64,000 nucleotides of DNA, taken from NCBI GenBank assembly GCA_030562195.1, contig JAUJPP010000005.1, forward strand, positions 33,343,106 to 33,407,105. The letters are read 5' to 3'. The position numbers were made by a program, and so were the translations under genes. The notes beneath the pieces were generated by a model. That model saw only the letters and a list, made by a program, of their open reading frames with translations. It was not told the origin of the DNA and made no database searches. Origin of the DNA: Nipponacmea schrenckii. Its lineage: Eukaryota > Mollusca > Gastropoda > Lottiidae. Positions 24,401 through 39,400 of this stretch are shown here, in pieces. The first letter of the stretch is position 1. Each line of letters starts with the position of its first letter.

Positions 24401-27400
24401 TCTAAATAATATGGTATCCTTAAACAGTTTTTTTTAATTCTTGAAGACTATGTAGTCACATTTGTACCATAATTTTATTTTTATCTAAACAGGTTTTAAC
24501 ACTTTCATTACCCAGAAATATCTCTTAATTATTCTGGTAAGAATAACTAAGCTAAGTTTATAGAAGCATTATGCAACGATGACAAGAATGCGAGGCTCAG
24601 TGTGTGGTGTAGCTAGGTGTACACGTCACTTAGTGTGTGACGTAGCTTTAGGAACACAAGCGTAAGTTGTAAAAATATATTTAACATTTTGATAAATCAT
24701 TAACTTAATTATTCTGGTAATGAAGAAATATTACTCAATAACAAGTGATGCAGAAATATCTCTCCATTTGTCACAAACATTCTGCTGATACAAGTGTTCT
24801 GAATCCTTACCTTTCTTCTTTTTATTTTTATCAGTAAAGAGTGGGAGTGAAGGTAATGAAGGGAGAGTTCTAGAACGAATGGTATGAGAAGTATAATTTC
24901 CACTGGCTACTCTAGATGATATAGAATTTATAGCTTTTGGAACACAAGACTGAGGTTGGCTTATATCTTTAGGTTTAGTTTTTAACCTTTTTCTATATTC
25001 CAACAGACTGACCTGAAATATAAAATATAGATTGTAATTCTGTATCTGGTTTAACTGGAAAATTCTATGCCAAACTGAACCAGAACACTAATAAGCTGCA
25101 TAATTACATATTCATTACAACCAATCAAAGATAGCTTGCCAGGCAAGGTAATATACGCCCACTGGCAGCATTGATTATGAATAAAACCTAGGCTTAGAAA
25201 ATTATCTTCATCTAGCTAATGAAGTGAAAAATGATAAGTCAGATGCGGTATTTCGGTAAAAAATTATCCGACCATCACGAAAATCGATAGGGATCATCTT
25301 CATAATGACACTGACCCACAAATTAAAAATCAAAAGAATCCATAAAGAATTGTAGCCTGTAGAGTGAGCACGAGCCAAATGTGAACAGACGGACCGACAG
25401 GGCGATTACAATATACGCTCATCTTACGTGTGGGCGTATAAAAAGGACTTAATAATGGTCATTTTAGTTTGCAGTACTGGTAATTTATGCAACACATTAC
25501 GCTTTTCAATCTTATAATGCAGCACAAGTTTAAGAGCTATTCTTAAATTCATATCAGTTTACAGCACATAATTTAAGAATGGCCAACAAATAAAAATCAG
25601 CAATTTTTACCTTCTTTTTACAGGGCTGTGTTTGTTCATTAGCTGGTGGGGAAACTGATAGTGATTCACTAGATGGTATGATTGATACAGGAGAAGGGAT
25701 GATAGTTGATGAACCTAACACTACAGGCATAGCTACATTATTATCTAATAGAGTATCTGATGAAATTTCTTCACTGGATAACATAGTCTTATTGAGACTA
25801 GATGATGGAATATTTGCCAGTACAACTTGATTTAATGGATCTAACAATGGTATTTTATTGTCTAAATGTGAAGTCACTGACGTTGATGATAAAATGTCAT
25901 TAGCACTTTGTGTCTCAATTTGATCCTCTTTGATCAAACTATGAGTGTCTTTAGAAGGTGAAACTAAAATATTTTCTCTGGGAGATGGAATAAATCCGAA
26001 ACTTTCAGTCTTTCCTACATTATGAGATAGTGATTTACAAATGAAGCCATTTTCTTTTATGATTTGTGTAGCTTCACTGTCCAAAGCGAAGTCTTTATCT
26101 TGTGGTAAAGTGTCCACATCACTTGGAGTGTTTGTGTTAGCACTTTTACAATCCTCTGAACATTCTGTATCAGTCTTAGATATTTTCTCTGCAATTTCAT
26201 TTTCAACTGCCATTTCAGGGTCGCTTTCCAAAAGTTCAGATTTATTTTCATTTGATTCACACCCATCCTGATTTTCAACATCTTTCTTTAAGTTACTATT
26301 TTCACATTCTGTAGTGTTATCACTACTAGACAAATTTTTCAAATTGTCAAAAATATTTTCTCCTTTATGTAAGTCTATTTCTTTCTGATTCAATTCCTCT
26401 ACTGGAGATGAATCAATATTATCTACTGACTTAGTCACTGAACCTACTTCCATTTTTTCAGGAGTCTCTAAATGAGAATCGGTTACCACACCTGAATCTG
26501 CAGTAATGTTTAGAGCACTGTTATTGTCCGAGAGGGGTACATTTTCAGTATCAGTTAATGTTTCTGTCTCGGGTACAATAAATTTAGTTAATGAATTCTC
26601 ACTTTCCATTGAATCACTGGTATAGCACTTTGATACATTCTGAAATAAACATTAGAATACTAATGTTGAAAAAGACAGTTTTGCAAAAGGAAGAATAATG
26701 TTTAGGTGCTCCTATCTGACAATACTGGCATATAAAACCAAACTAATCACTTCAAATACCTTGCGATATCTCTTTTCATGAAGTAAACTTATCAAACACA
26801 TGGTTTTGCATGAGAAATTAGCCTTCGCAGTTTAAGCTTTTTAAGTCTATTTATTGCAAATTACTTACTAAAGCCACTTGATCATTCGACACTTGACCAT
26901 TGACAATATCTATATTTCCAGAAGATTTTGCCTCATTATCAATACCTTCTACTTTATTAATAGTCGTTGTCATATCAACTGACGTAGAAGGAGTGGACGG
27001 AGTAGATGATAATAAAGGAGCATCTTGGGATAGAGATTCACGAGCTAATCTTCTCTTCTTTAATGGTGTTACGAAATCTGGAAATATATATAAGATATAA
27101 AGCTAGTTTGCCAGGCAAGGTAACATATTCCAACACATCAGCATTGTTAATCATTTTTTTCCTTTCATTTATAGCATCTGTATATATATATATATATACA
27201 CACAAACAAACCCTTCTTCTGAATTGGCAAAAACTCAAAATACATCAAATTGGAACTTGATTGTGGTCTTATCAATTCCAATGCTCACACCAAGTTTCAT
27301 CAAGATCAGTTAAAAATTGTAGCTTCTATAATAGAAGTTCTATTGTACCCACAACAAATGTTGACCGACCGACAGACAGGGTGAAGACAATATGTGTCCA

Positions 27401-30400
27401 CATATTCATTTATTTATCGTATAAAAATATATATACAGTCAAATCCCTCTAACCTGACAGGCTGTTGGACCAGTGATAAATGGCAGTTTGGAGGGGAGAA
27501 AAGCTCATAGAGGATGCGATTTGGAGGGGTTTCACTGAATAGAAATGCAAAACTAAAGGAAGAACATAAGTCAATGTATCGGATACAAAGTGATTACTCA
27601 ATGTACTGTAGTTAAACTCCATTCTTGTATCAGTCAACAGTATGCAATAAATTGGTTCCTGATACTCAAATTTTTTGACTGTCTTAACACTCAATTTTTT
27701 GTCCTTTCCAAAGCATACAAGTTGAGGGTACTTTATTCGTGTGTACTTACCAACAGGAGGAGATGAACTAGGACTGGCACCATGAGTTGGACTACCGATA
27801 ACCAGATTCGTACCAGGTGTAGGACTACACATGCCTGGGTTTGGACTGGTACAACCCAATACTGGTGATACTGAACCATTCTCACTCGTACAGGGAACTT
27901 CATGCATTGCTTGTCTTAACCAGCGCTAAAAAAAAGGACAATCGTCAAACAATTAAGTGCGAAAGAAATGAAACTATAACTAAATTTGATCATGGATAAT
28001 TCTACCTTTTTTCCAAATCCTGCGCAACATCAAAATCATTACCTTTTTAGCGGAGCCTCGTGAATTGGATTCTGCTCCTGTTCGACCACATCCATAACTT
28101 TGAGAATTACGTCTTTGAAGATGTTCCATAGCATTTCTCGGACTTGGTAGACAGGGTACAAATATTGTTTCATCTACTTTTATCTCTAGAGGTGATGGGG
28201 GTGGGGCAGGAGCTGTTTTAGGTTCATTTCCCTTCTCAGTTAACCATTCATTAAACAAATGCTAAAAAAAATTTATTGAACATTATATATCAGAATCATT
28301 TGCCATGTAACCAAGGTATGTCTATTTTCATCATTAATAATAAAATTGAACTTGAACAAAATCTACAAACTACACCAGAAAAAAATACTCTATAAGATTA
28401 ATACTCTTGATCAAAATTTAGATTTTAAGGCAAATGGGTCTAAATCTACACTATCTTGAATCAAGAGTCCTACCTTTTTAGTTTTAAGAAATTTAAAACC
28501 AGCAGCCATACTACTAGGACTAGCAGAATCAGGTGGTAGAGGGGTAGTAGGAGTAGATTGGGCTACTTGTTGAACTGTTAAAGTTTCCACAGGGGTTGGA
28601 GGTGGTTCAGCTGCACTCATACTGTTCACTCGGCTTCGTCTGAAATAAAGGGTTTATTTCATCTAAACTAAATATTCTACAAAAACAATTCATGATGTCA
28701 GGCTCAGATATTTACATTAAAAGCAAGATATGAAAATCAAATTTCTTACTGAGAAGAGCTAATCTCATGCTGCTAGTATGTTTCAGATAAACAATGCCCA
28801 CTAAGAAATAATGTTGAATGATGAATACCTGCGTAATGGTCGCTTTCTTCCTTTCCGTGGATTTTTTTGCGGAGTATCAGGTTTAAATGTTTCATCTTTA
28901 GAATCAGACACTTCTTCACTAGTACATGTCTGAAAAATAACACCAATATAAATGATGAACGAACTCAATCATGACATAACTTTAGTTAGGAACATCTGTC
29001 CCTATTACAGCCTCTCATAGGTATTTTTTTTTGTGTTTTATGTGATTTTCCACACCTTCAAAATTACAATTATGACTGTTAATTAGTGTCAGGCATCACC
29101 ATTACTTTAGTTTTGTAGTATCACTTGACCTTAGGCTGCAGATGTTTCATGATTTAATCTTTATCAAAGGTTAACCAAGACTGAAACTTAAGTTCTGCAC
29201 CTAATAAAAAGCCACTGATTAAGTGTCAAGTATTTCAGAAAGGAATTTCTAAAATCCCTACCTTGGATTCTTCCTCTGAAGACATTCTTAATTCAGTTGG
29301 AACTTTCTTTGGTTCATCCTGACTTTTTCTACCTCCATCAATTCTTGCTAGAGCTTCTTTCCTTCTTTCTTCTCTTTTCTCTAACTTCTCAAAGGCTTTC
29401 ATAATAGCATTCATCTTCCTCTCCTCTCTAGTCTGTTGACAATATTTATAATAAATCAAATAAGACATGGTGCAAAAAATTTGACAGTTTCAAAAATAGC
29501 TTTTTAAGAAGTTTAAGATGAAAACTACATCAAAAAATCTCAAGTCACTAAGGCTGTCAATCTAGTCAACTGTTCACTAATAGAAACTATATCTATATCA
29601 AATTGTTCTCAGTGTTAAATGAATTGATGCTCATCCCAAAACTTAACACTAGCTAAGAGTGAGTATCTTTGAAATAAGTTCAGATTGTGTACACAAAAAA
29701 GTCAGAGCTCACTAAACATTATTCACACCAATCAAGGGATGAATGCTTTTCACAGTAAAGTCACAAAGTCAAATTATATTGATGGATCTAAATACAAAAG
29801 ACCACACATTTGAATTTTTCAAAGATATAGCAGAGTCAAGCTATTTGTATACATAAAGGAAGTTTCAATCCATACGATTTACGAAATGAAGGAGTAATGA
29901 ACACAATATAGCCTTATATAATTCCAATTACAACTTATTCTACCTTCAAATGTAGACTGAATTATCTGCTGATCAGCAAATATATACTGTAGCAATAGCC
30001 TAAATCACATGCTATAGATCATGAATCATTAACTTACCAATTTATGATCATGTTCCTCTAGTTCCTGTTTTTCAGGAGTAGACAATTCTAGTTGGACTGC
30101 TGTATTATGAGTTTTATCACTGGACCCAGAATCATGTTTAATTCGAGTTGGTGTTGGTTTAGGATGAGGTTTTGGAGTGTGCTTCACTGTAGCTTTAGGT
30201 GGGCTGTGTTTAACTGGAGGTGGAATTGGTAATGTTTTTTCTATAATTACTGGAGGCATGGGCTGGAATATGTATTTATATCTAATCAAAATAAATCCAT
30301 CTTAATTGCTGACAATCATTTTGTGTAGATGTTCACAAATATTTTTTATGATGGCTATGAAGTAATGATGAAACTAAAGATAGCTTGCCAGTCAAGAAAA

Positions 30401-33400
30401 TATACACATTGATTTTGAAAAAAAATGAAACATTCAACCTTCAATCTTATACTTCTTTTCTAGGATGATTAATGTACAATATAACTAAGTTTCCTTAAAA
30501 AATGTCAAGAATTTTACCTTTTAACAATGTAATAACTCAATAAATTTCTTATTATCAATAGGATTCATCTTTGGGTGATATCAAACAATTTCAGCAAGTT
30601 TCATCAAAATCGTTCAAGAATTGTGCCTTATAGAGTGTTTACGAGCCAAAAACGAGTTTTAAAGAACAGGTAAATAAATATTAATATTTTTCATTTTTAA
30701 TAGGGCTTATCCTTAGGTGATATCCAAACAATTTCAGAGAGTTTCGTCAAAATTGGTCAAGAATTGAGCCTTCTAGAGTGTTCAGAGACAAAAATTGAAT
30801 GCATTTTCAAAAACAAGGGCAATAACTGATACTTATCAATATTTTTCGATTTATCTGATTTTCCATAGGGTTCATCCTTGGATGATAACAAATACTCAAG
30901 CCAAGTTTCATCAAAATCCATTCAGAATTGTTCTTTCTAGAGTGTTTACAAGCTAAAATTGAACGCGTTTTCAAAAACCGGTCAATAATTGCGCCTTCTT
31001 GAGTGTTTATGAGGAACTGTGGATGGACAGACATGGGTGACACCAAAATACGCCCCCCATTTCATGTGGGCGTATAAAAAGCAGACATAGGAATCAAGAC
31101 ATGAAAACTAAATAGTCTTTTTTTAAGTTTCTCTATAGAAAAGATAAGATTAGATCAATAATTACCTCTTGTTTTATGGGGGTTGTCGGAAGAGGTAAAA
31201 CCTTTTTAATTGTTTTAATAGGAGATGGAGATTGAGGGATAGATTCTTTAATTTTTAATATTTCATTTTTTAACGGGCTGAGTTGTTCTGTTTTAATTGT
31301 GATGTCATTACTACCACTTGGTCTCTTCATTCTTGGTTTCTTGACATTAACTCTACAAGTAGGAAAGTTATAATTATGACAGACATAATGAATTTATAAG
31401 GTAAGAACAATAAGCATGTTCTTTAAGATACTGAATGATAGTTAATCCAACCACAAACTTCAACTATTTTAAAAAGTGATAAATGTAACATCGCTTAATA
31501 CTTACTTATTTTGAGTATTTTTAGTCATTTTTTTCCAGAATTTGGACACAGTACAGTTGTTACGTAGACAAGCACATTCAACACAATACATACTGAAAGG
31601 AATGGAAATTATCATGGTATTATTATTATCACAAGCTTTGTTGAGAACAGAAAATTCAACTTTTTCTTGAGAACTTAAAATAATTAGTTTAACTTCTTCC
31701 ACAGTTTTAAAAATTGCTTCTGAACATACCATTCCTGATAGTTATAATCGAAAGGTATGGTGATTTCTTCTCCTTTATCTATTTCTTTTGTTGAAAATAT
31801 CACAAAATGGATACGACCATGTTCCACCAGGTGACGAACCTAATGCAAAACAAAGAGAATAATTAAATATTGATATCAAAACTTGATTATATATAAAGTA
31901 AATTGTCTGTTTTACAGGCCCCGCGCGCTCCGGTAAAATACCCCGCGCTCCAAAACTATTTATTGACATTTTGGAATAATTAATAAATAATGCGCGTGCG
32001 TCTCCAAAATTGTGTGTAAAATAGAGTTATTTCCCCGTTCCCGAAAATATTTTTTACCATAATTATCTCCCTTGACGTTTAACGAAAAACCGGAAGTGGC
32101 TTAGAATGCGTTTTTCATCACCGATAAAAAGATTTTCTTCTACAACTTTAAACTGAAATTGATTCTGATACAATTTAACGTTCGAAAATACAATTATTTG
32201 CTGAAGGAAGCACAATTATGAAAATTATTCACACTTTCGTGAGGACAATCCAAACATAAAATTAATCTTAATCTTGATGATATCATTTCTGGATAATAAT
32301 GGTGAAACAAATCGAGACCTGTTACAATTACAAGTAAAAGAATGCACCGTGTTTTTTTCTGCTGTTGATTTGAAAAAGTTAATATTTTTAAAAAAATGGG
32401 AACGAATACAAGAAAATACGAATTTTATACGTTCGAATACGATCGATTTTCTCATTATTGGTATCACTCTACACATTCCGCTTTTCTCAAGTTAAAACCG
32501 GAAGTACTCCGTTAGTACGAGTTATCGAAAAATCGGCTTTTGTAACATAGGCCTAGATAAAAATTATTAAAATAGAAATTCGATCTAATCAGATTGTATT
32601 GTTTTTGTCATGTGATGTGATGTATGACAATTTGTTCCAAAATTTCCAATAATAATAATCATTATTACCATACAATGGCATTTTAAAATACAGTTTACAG
32701 ATGGATAGAAATGGATTAGTACTGTAGTAGAATAACATTGTCTTGACATAATATTATCAGCCCTGATGCACCCTAAGTGCATCATTGTCAGAGGTAGTAA
32801 ATATGTTGGAATGATTACGTTTATGTGAAGTTGAAAGGTAAAAAAAGGTTCTGTTATTTCTATCAACTATTATCATTCAAACTCCAAAAACATCTGATAG
32901 TTGCATCTGAATGGTGATTTAAATCTTTTTTTTTAAATTTGTGGAAATAAATAATAAATAGCTTCGTTCGCTCCGATTTCTTCTGGTGCCAAATTTAAAA
33001 AAGCGCTTATAAATATTAATTAATAATAAATTCGCCCTCTCACCCCAGTTTTTTTAAAAGATAGCTTGCCAGGCAAGGTAATATACGCCCACTGGCAGCA
33101 TTTATTTCAAATAAAAACTTTTCAGTAAGGTTACAATAAGTGGAATGAAATATTCAACCTTCCAACCTATTTTTTTCTAGGGTCTCTAGTTTCATTAAAA
33201 ACTGTCAAGAATTGTACCTAATAACAACTCATTAAATGTTTTTGGGTATTTTTATGATTTGCAATAGGGTTCACCCTTAATAATATTTTGATATTTTTAA
33301 TTCTTAATGAGGCTCATCCTTGGTTGATATTAAACAATTTCAGCGAGTTTTGTCAAAAAGGAATGTTTAGAGTGTTCACAAGCCAAAAGTTGAAAGCGTT

Positions 33401-36400
33401 TTTGAAAACAGGCGCAATAACTGACACTAAATATTTTTCGATTTATCTGATTTTCAATAGGGTTTATCCTTGTGAGAAAACAAATACTAAAGCCAAGATT
33501 CATCAAAATCCATTCAAAATTGTTCTTTCTAGAGTGTTTACAAGCTAAAATTGAACGCGTTTTCAAGAACAAGGGCTATAACTGACACTAAATATATTTC
33601 TATTTATTTGATTTATAATAGGGTTCATCCTTGGGTAAAAACAAATACTCAAGACAAAGTTAATCAAAATCCATTCAGAATAGTTCTTTCTAGAGTGTTT
33701 ACAAGCTAAAATTGAATGCGTTTTCAAAAACAAGGGCAGTAACTCATACTAAAAATTTTTCCGATTTCGCTGATTTTCAATAGGGTTCATCCTTGAGTTA
33801 TAACACACTCGCACACCAAGTTTCATAGAAATCCATCAAGAATTGTGCCATGTAGAGTGTTTACGAGACAAAAATTGAACGCATTTAAAAGAACAAGGTC
33901 AATAATTCATATTAGATATATTTTGATATTTTTAATTTTCAATTAGGCTCATCCCTTGCGATATCCAACAATTTCAGTGAGTTTTGTCAACATTGGTCAT
34001 GAATTGTACCTTCTAGAGTGTTTATTAGCCAAAAAGTTAAACCCGTTTTCAAACACAAGGGCAATAACTGACACTAAATATATTTCGATTTATTTGATTT
34101 TCAATAAGGTTCATCGTTGGGTAAAAACAAATACTCAAGCCAAGTTTTATCAAAATCCATTAAGAATTATTCTTTCTAGAGTGCTTACAAGCTAAAATTG
34201 AACGCGTTTTCAAACACAAGGGCAATAACTGATACTAAATATTTTTCGATTTAACTGAATTTCAATAGGGTTCATCCTTAGGTGATTACAAATACTCATG
34301 CCAAGTTATGTCAAAATCGCTCAAGAATTGTGACTTGTAGAGTGTTTACAAGGCAAAAATCCAACACATTTTATAGAACAAGGGCAATAATTCCTATTAA
34401 ATATATTTCGATATGTGCTATTTTCAAAAGGGTTCATTCTTGGGTGATATTAAACAATTTCAGCAAGTTTCGTCAAAATCGGTCAATAACTGTGCTTTGT
34501 AGAGTGTTTACAAGCTAAAAATTGAACGCGTTTTCAAAAACAAGGGCAATAACTGATATTAAATTTTTTTCGATTTTACTGGTTTTCAATACGTTTCATC
34601 CTTGGGTGATAACAAATACTCAAGCCAAGTTTCATCAAAATCCATTAAGAATTGTTCTCTCAAGAGTGTTTACAAGCTAAAATTGAACGCGTTTTCAAGA
34701 ACAAGGGCAATAACTCATACTAAATGTTTTTCGATTTCGCTGATTAGGGTTTATCCTTGAGTTATAACATACTCTCACACCAAGTTTCATCAAAATCGGT
34801 CAAGAATTGCACTTTGTAGAGTGTTTACGAGCCATTCAAGAACAAGGGCACAAACTCATACTAATTTTTTTCCGATTTCGCTGATTTTCAATAGGGTTCA
34901 TCCTTGCGTGATCATAAACACTCATATTAAGTTTCATCTAAATCCGTCAAGAATTACACCGTGTAGAGTGTTTACGAGCAATTGTGGACGGACGGACGGA
35001 TGGACGGACGGACGGACGGACGGACGGATGTGGGTGGCGACAATATACGCCCCCCATTTCATGTGGGCGTATAAAAAAAGGCCTGTAAAACAGACAATTT
35101 ATTTTGCACGGCCTTATATATAAATAATTTTGTGTGACTTTTGATTTACTTTACAACAACTTACTGTTCATTGTCAAAATATCAAATGTGTTGGATTATT
35201 GTTAAGTAGAAGAATGTGAAATCTGCCCCAAAATTGACAATGCAGAGTGTTTTAATTTGACAAAAAGCCCACTGTAGAACAATAGTAGAACTATATCAGG
35301 ATTGATCAGAATCACAATCTCCAGTGTAGATACATCTTGTTCTGTAATATCTTAAGTAGATCAAGTTGTGCATAAAATAAGTGCATTGACAAAACCAACA
35401 AGGGATACTGCATCTTAGCATGAACATAAAATTTTATTTCGGTGAACTTATGTAGTGTCATAAAGTAACAGAATCCCCTAAAATCTGGAAACTCAAATAC
35501 ATAATAATATATGGATATCTACTTGCTTTTTTGGGTAGTTATTTATTTTTTTTTATGTTATTTATGGCAGCAGATATATTTACTGATGAATAGAGCTCCT
35601 ATTGGCCACGTTTAAAATTTTCAAATTTTATGTTCATTCTAAGACCTATTAATATTATCACTTTAAACAGAATTTACACCAAAGAAATCAAAATAAATAA
35701 ATGATCCTACCTCAGAGTTTGGTGAACATGAACGTCGAATATACCTAGCCTTGTTACCATAGGAACTAGAATCTATACATAAATCTATATCTTCAAATTT
35801 GGAATAAAATAAAACATGAGGATGAGCTCTGAAAATAAAAATATTTAATTGAATATTTACATGCTTTGCTCTATCCAAACACCCGAATTTAATTACTGTA
35901 GTTTGGTTGGTTTTAAAGATATTGAATGAACGTATTAGGCAGGTAAATCAGAACTCACATTTTAAAAAACAAATTGGTATCAACATAATGTTGCCGTAAT
36001 AAAACTATTCCTTTATATTCTAAAACAGCTAGCCCTGGCAATATAGGTTCTTTAGCTTCTATTATAACTTGTTTTTTAATAGTTTGTCCTAAACACCATA
36101 GTTGATCTAGCAGCCTCTCACTATCACAGTGTATGTCATCCAACTATAATTCAAATATTATATTATATAATCCATTAAATATTTTGCAGTAAAAACATAG
36201 ATCATAGAATTAGATATCAAAATTTCAAAATAACTTTGATTTGATTTATTAACTGGCATGATGCTAAATAGAATTCAAACCAGGTTTCACACTTTAAGTT
36301 AGTGGTTCCTTTTATTTCAGAAAAACTTCTAACAGACACTGTAGAAAACAGCATTCAAGCAAAGTGTATATCAATGTTATGAAATTTTAAGTTGTTTAGA

Positions 36401-39400
36401 TACTTACGTTTATACCATTAACATTGTACTTAGAAAATAATTCTTGAACATCTTTACTATATTGATTCTCTTTAGCATCTTCAAATCTATCAAATCTATT
36501 AGACAAATACAAAAAACTTTATCAATAATAAGAAGGATAAATTGATCTGGTTGTACTTGTCAATCATTGCACAAAAATAAGGACAAAATCTGTAATACAG
36601 TGTTAACCTCATGAATGATAAGCATTTCTTTCAAACACAGAGATGCCAGAGAATATAATCATTTATTCTTGTACAAATAAAATATAAGGTTTCAACTACT
36701 TACCCCTCATAATTCCATGAGTCACCATTAACTTTAGCAACTGTTTGAGAATTATGACGATTCTAGAAAACAAAGAAATACACAAATAAAACAGTCTTTC
36801 AATAGTAACTTTCAAAAATAATAGATAAAACTTTTGTTTCTAATAAAATTCTGAAGAAAGTACATCATATTTACCTTTTGTTTAACAGCCCTCTGAGAAC
36901 CATCTTTAGCATTCTACAAAACAAATAAATTGTAAGCTTATTTTATTATATAAAAAATATGCCAAATTCAGGTTCAATTAGGGGTTGGAGGTATTACAAA
37001 TTCTAAATACCGCGGTTTTTTTTTTTATAGAATTCTGAGTATAGTCATGGTATTTTTGGAACATTTCCATGTTCAGGGTTATATGCCAATACAGCTGTCT
37101 GTCAGTATCATAATCACACAGGATAAGGACTTTTTTGTATATGTGATATTTCATGTAAATCAAATTATATTTAATGTTTTATAACCCAAAGGCATATGGC
37201 ATATAACCAAAATCATTCAATAAACAATACACAGGAGAAACAAAAGAAGTCTCACTGTGAGAATCACTGAACACTTAGCAGATATCAGACTACGTCGGGA
37301 AAAACCCGTCAGGACATTTTAATTTACGTGGTCACTCACACAAAGATTTGAGTGTGCAAGTCTTATCCTTAATATGTAGGTATCCCGATTTGGGAACGAC
37401 CACAGACCACAGAAGCACTTTGGAATTGGATTGGATCCATCAACTTAAGTCCATGGCACCGAAGGGCATCTCTATATTTAATGTTAATTTTTTTATTAAC
37501 AAAAATATTGTTCAATTTTATACCGTTATTTTTTTCTTTATAATTAACATGTGCTTCCTGTTGGTAATGGTACTGATAGTTCCATTCTATTACTAGGGTG
37601 TTCAGGACAAGTGATGTTATCCATTATGTCTAGATTCTTAAATATAGAGTCAATTTTAGATATTTTTAAATGAAGCGTATATAATATTACTGCATTGAGA
37701 TAACTGTACAAAGAAAATAGCTGTTAACTCGTCACAGGCCTTTAAAGAAGGATAAGGCTGGTAATTTTTTTATAGCTATACATTATCATCGTCTTCACGA
37801 AGTCATAGTCACGGGTGTCCTTTTTATTGGCTGTTACTGCCGAGTATTAAAATAACTGGCCAATAAAATGAATGTATTGGGATTCCCTAATCTCTGACCT
37901 TTCTATTTGCAAATGACAGAATATACTATTATCAATAAAAGGGGAAAAGGGAGATTTTGCTTGAAAAAAATCACTTTTTGCACTGAAATATTACGTTTAA
38001 ATAACTTAAATCATATTGATTTGAAATCAGTAATAATTTCTACTTTAGAAAGTATTTAATAGAATAATGTGGACATAAGCAGCCAGCAAAAATTCTTTGA
38101 AATGGAACTAACACCCCCTCAACAATAACAAAATGGGCTGTTCTGGTGTAGATCCAATGTCGGGTTTGTTTGTGTGTATTGAGTCGTTTGTTGATGAATT
38201 TGGCAGACCGGGATGATTAAAATCAAAATTAGACCAGCTGATTTTAAGATAAGCATAAAAAAAAAAAACATGATTTTCTTTTATATTTTGACAGTTATTG
38301 TCAGATAATCAGTATCGTGGTATTTTCAATAAGCATTTACGGTATTCATGGTATACCGGTTCTCTAGGAGCAATGGTATTAACTACCGGTATTTTTTTAG
38401 AACCGGTATTTTCAGTAATACCGGAATACCGCACACCCCTAGGTTTAATCATAATAAAGTTCAAATATTACAGCTTTTATATCGGATGACAATGCAGGAA
38501 TAGGTACATTAGGCCATTCAAACTAAATTCAGAGGCAACAATCAGATTATTTGGGGGTTGAATGGTAAATAGTTAACAGAAGTACTAGAACTTTTTTTTA
38601 CTTTTCAACTTCAAATAAACATATCATTCCAAGATATCTACTACCTCTGACAAGGATGCACTAAGGGATGCATCAGGGCTGTTGATTAATTTTTTCCCCA
38701 AACGATGTTTTGTTAATGTGAAGACTATGCTACACTACTATTCATCTAATATCTAAGAGTAAAATGTATTTCAAATCAGTTAGCAATGAATGTGTGGTTC
38801 AATAATCATAATTGCAACTTTTGGAACAAATTGTCATACATCAAAATGGTCAAATCCAAAGATTATTAGATCAAGGTTCTATTTTAATAATTTTACAAAT
38901 TTTAAAAATGCCAATTTTTTGATAACTTGACACCTAATTTTATTCAAATGTATAAAATGAATGTTTTCTTGTGGTTGTTCCCATTTGTCTATAAATAGTA
39001 ACTTTTTAAAATCCTAGAAATAAGCAATCTTGTAGGTTGTCTTGCTTTGTCCAACGTATGTAGAAACAGAATAATTATCAAGATTAATGTTTGGATTGTC
39101 AACCTTCAGTTACCACTCGACTTCTTTCGTAAACAAAATACGATCACAGTGGGCCATGTAGATTGTCAACACAAAAGTGTCAATAATTTGCTTTTTTGTC
39201 TTCCTTCAGCAAACAATTGTATTTTCAAATATTAAATTGTGTCAGATTCAATTTTAATTTTAAGTGGTATTGTTAACTTTGATAAGAATTATTAAACCTT
39301 GAAAAACGTTCTAAGCTACTTCTGGTTTTTCATTTAACAAAAATCAAGGGAGATAATTCTAGTCAAAATATTTTCGGAAAAGGGGAAATAACTCCATTTT

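Larger units (their letters stand above)
31901..35099. repeat. 20-bp perfect inverted repeat bounding 3.2 kb
   Basis: AATTGTCTGTTTTACAGGCC at 31901-31920 is the exact reverse complement of the sequence at 35080-35099. The interval lies in KMT2E intron 10 and contains a diverged repeat (32010-32860) and a pearl-like array. No clear target duplication is seen outside the ends, so it may be a composite transposon or a chance trap of two copies. Confidence 0.55.

Noticed and set aside
26041..26281. Plus- and minus-strand ORFs inside the large acidic exon
   Set aside because: They are out-of-frame shadows of KMT2E exon 21.
33288..34518. Several 75 to 90 residue ORFs with similar sequences
   Set aside because: They are the 162-bp pearl core repeat read in one frame and share its motifs, with no protein domain.
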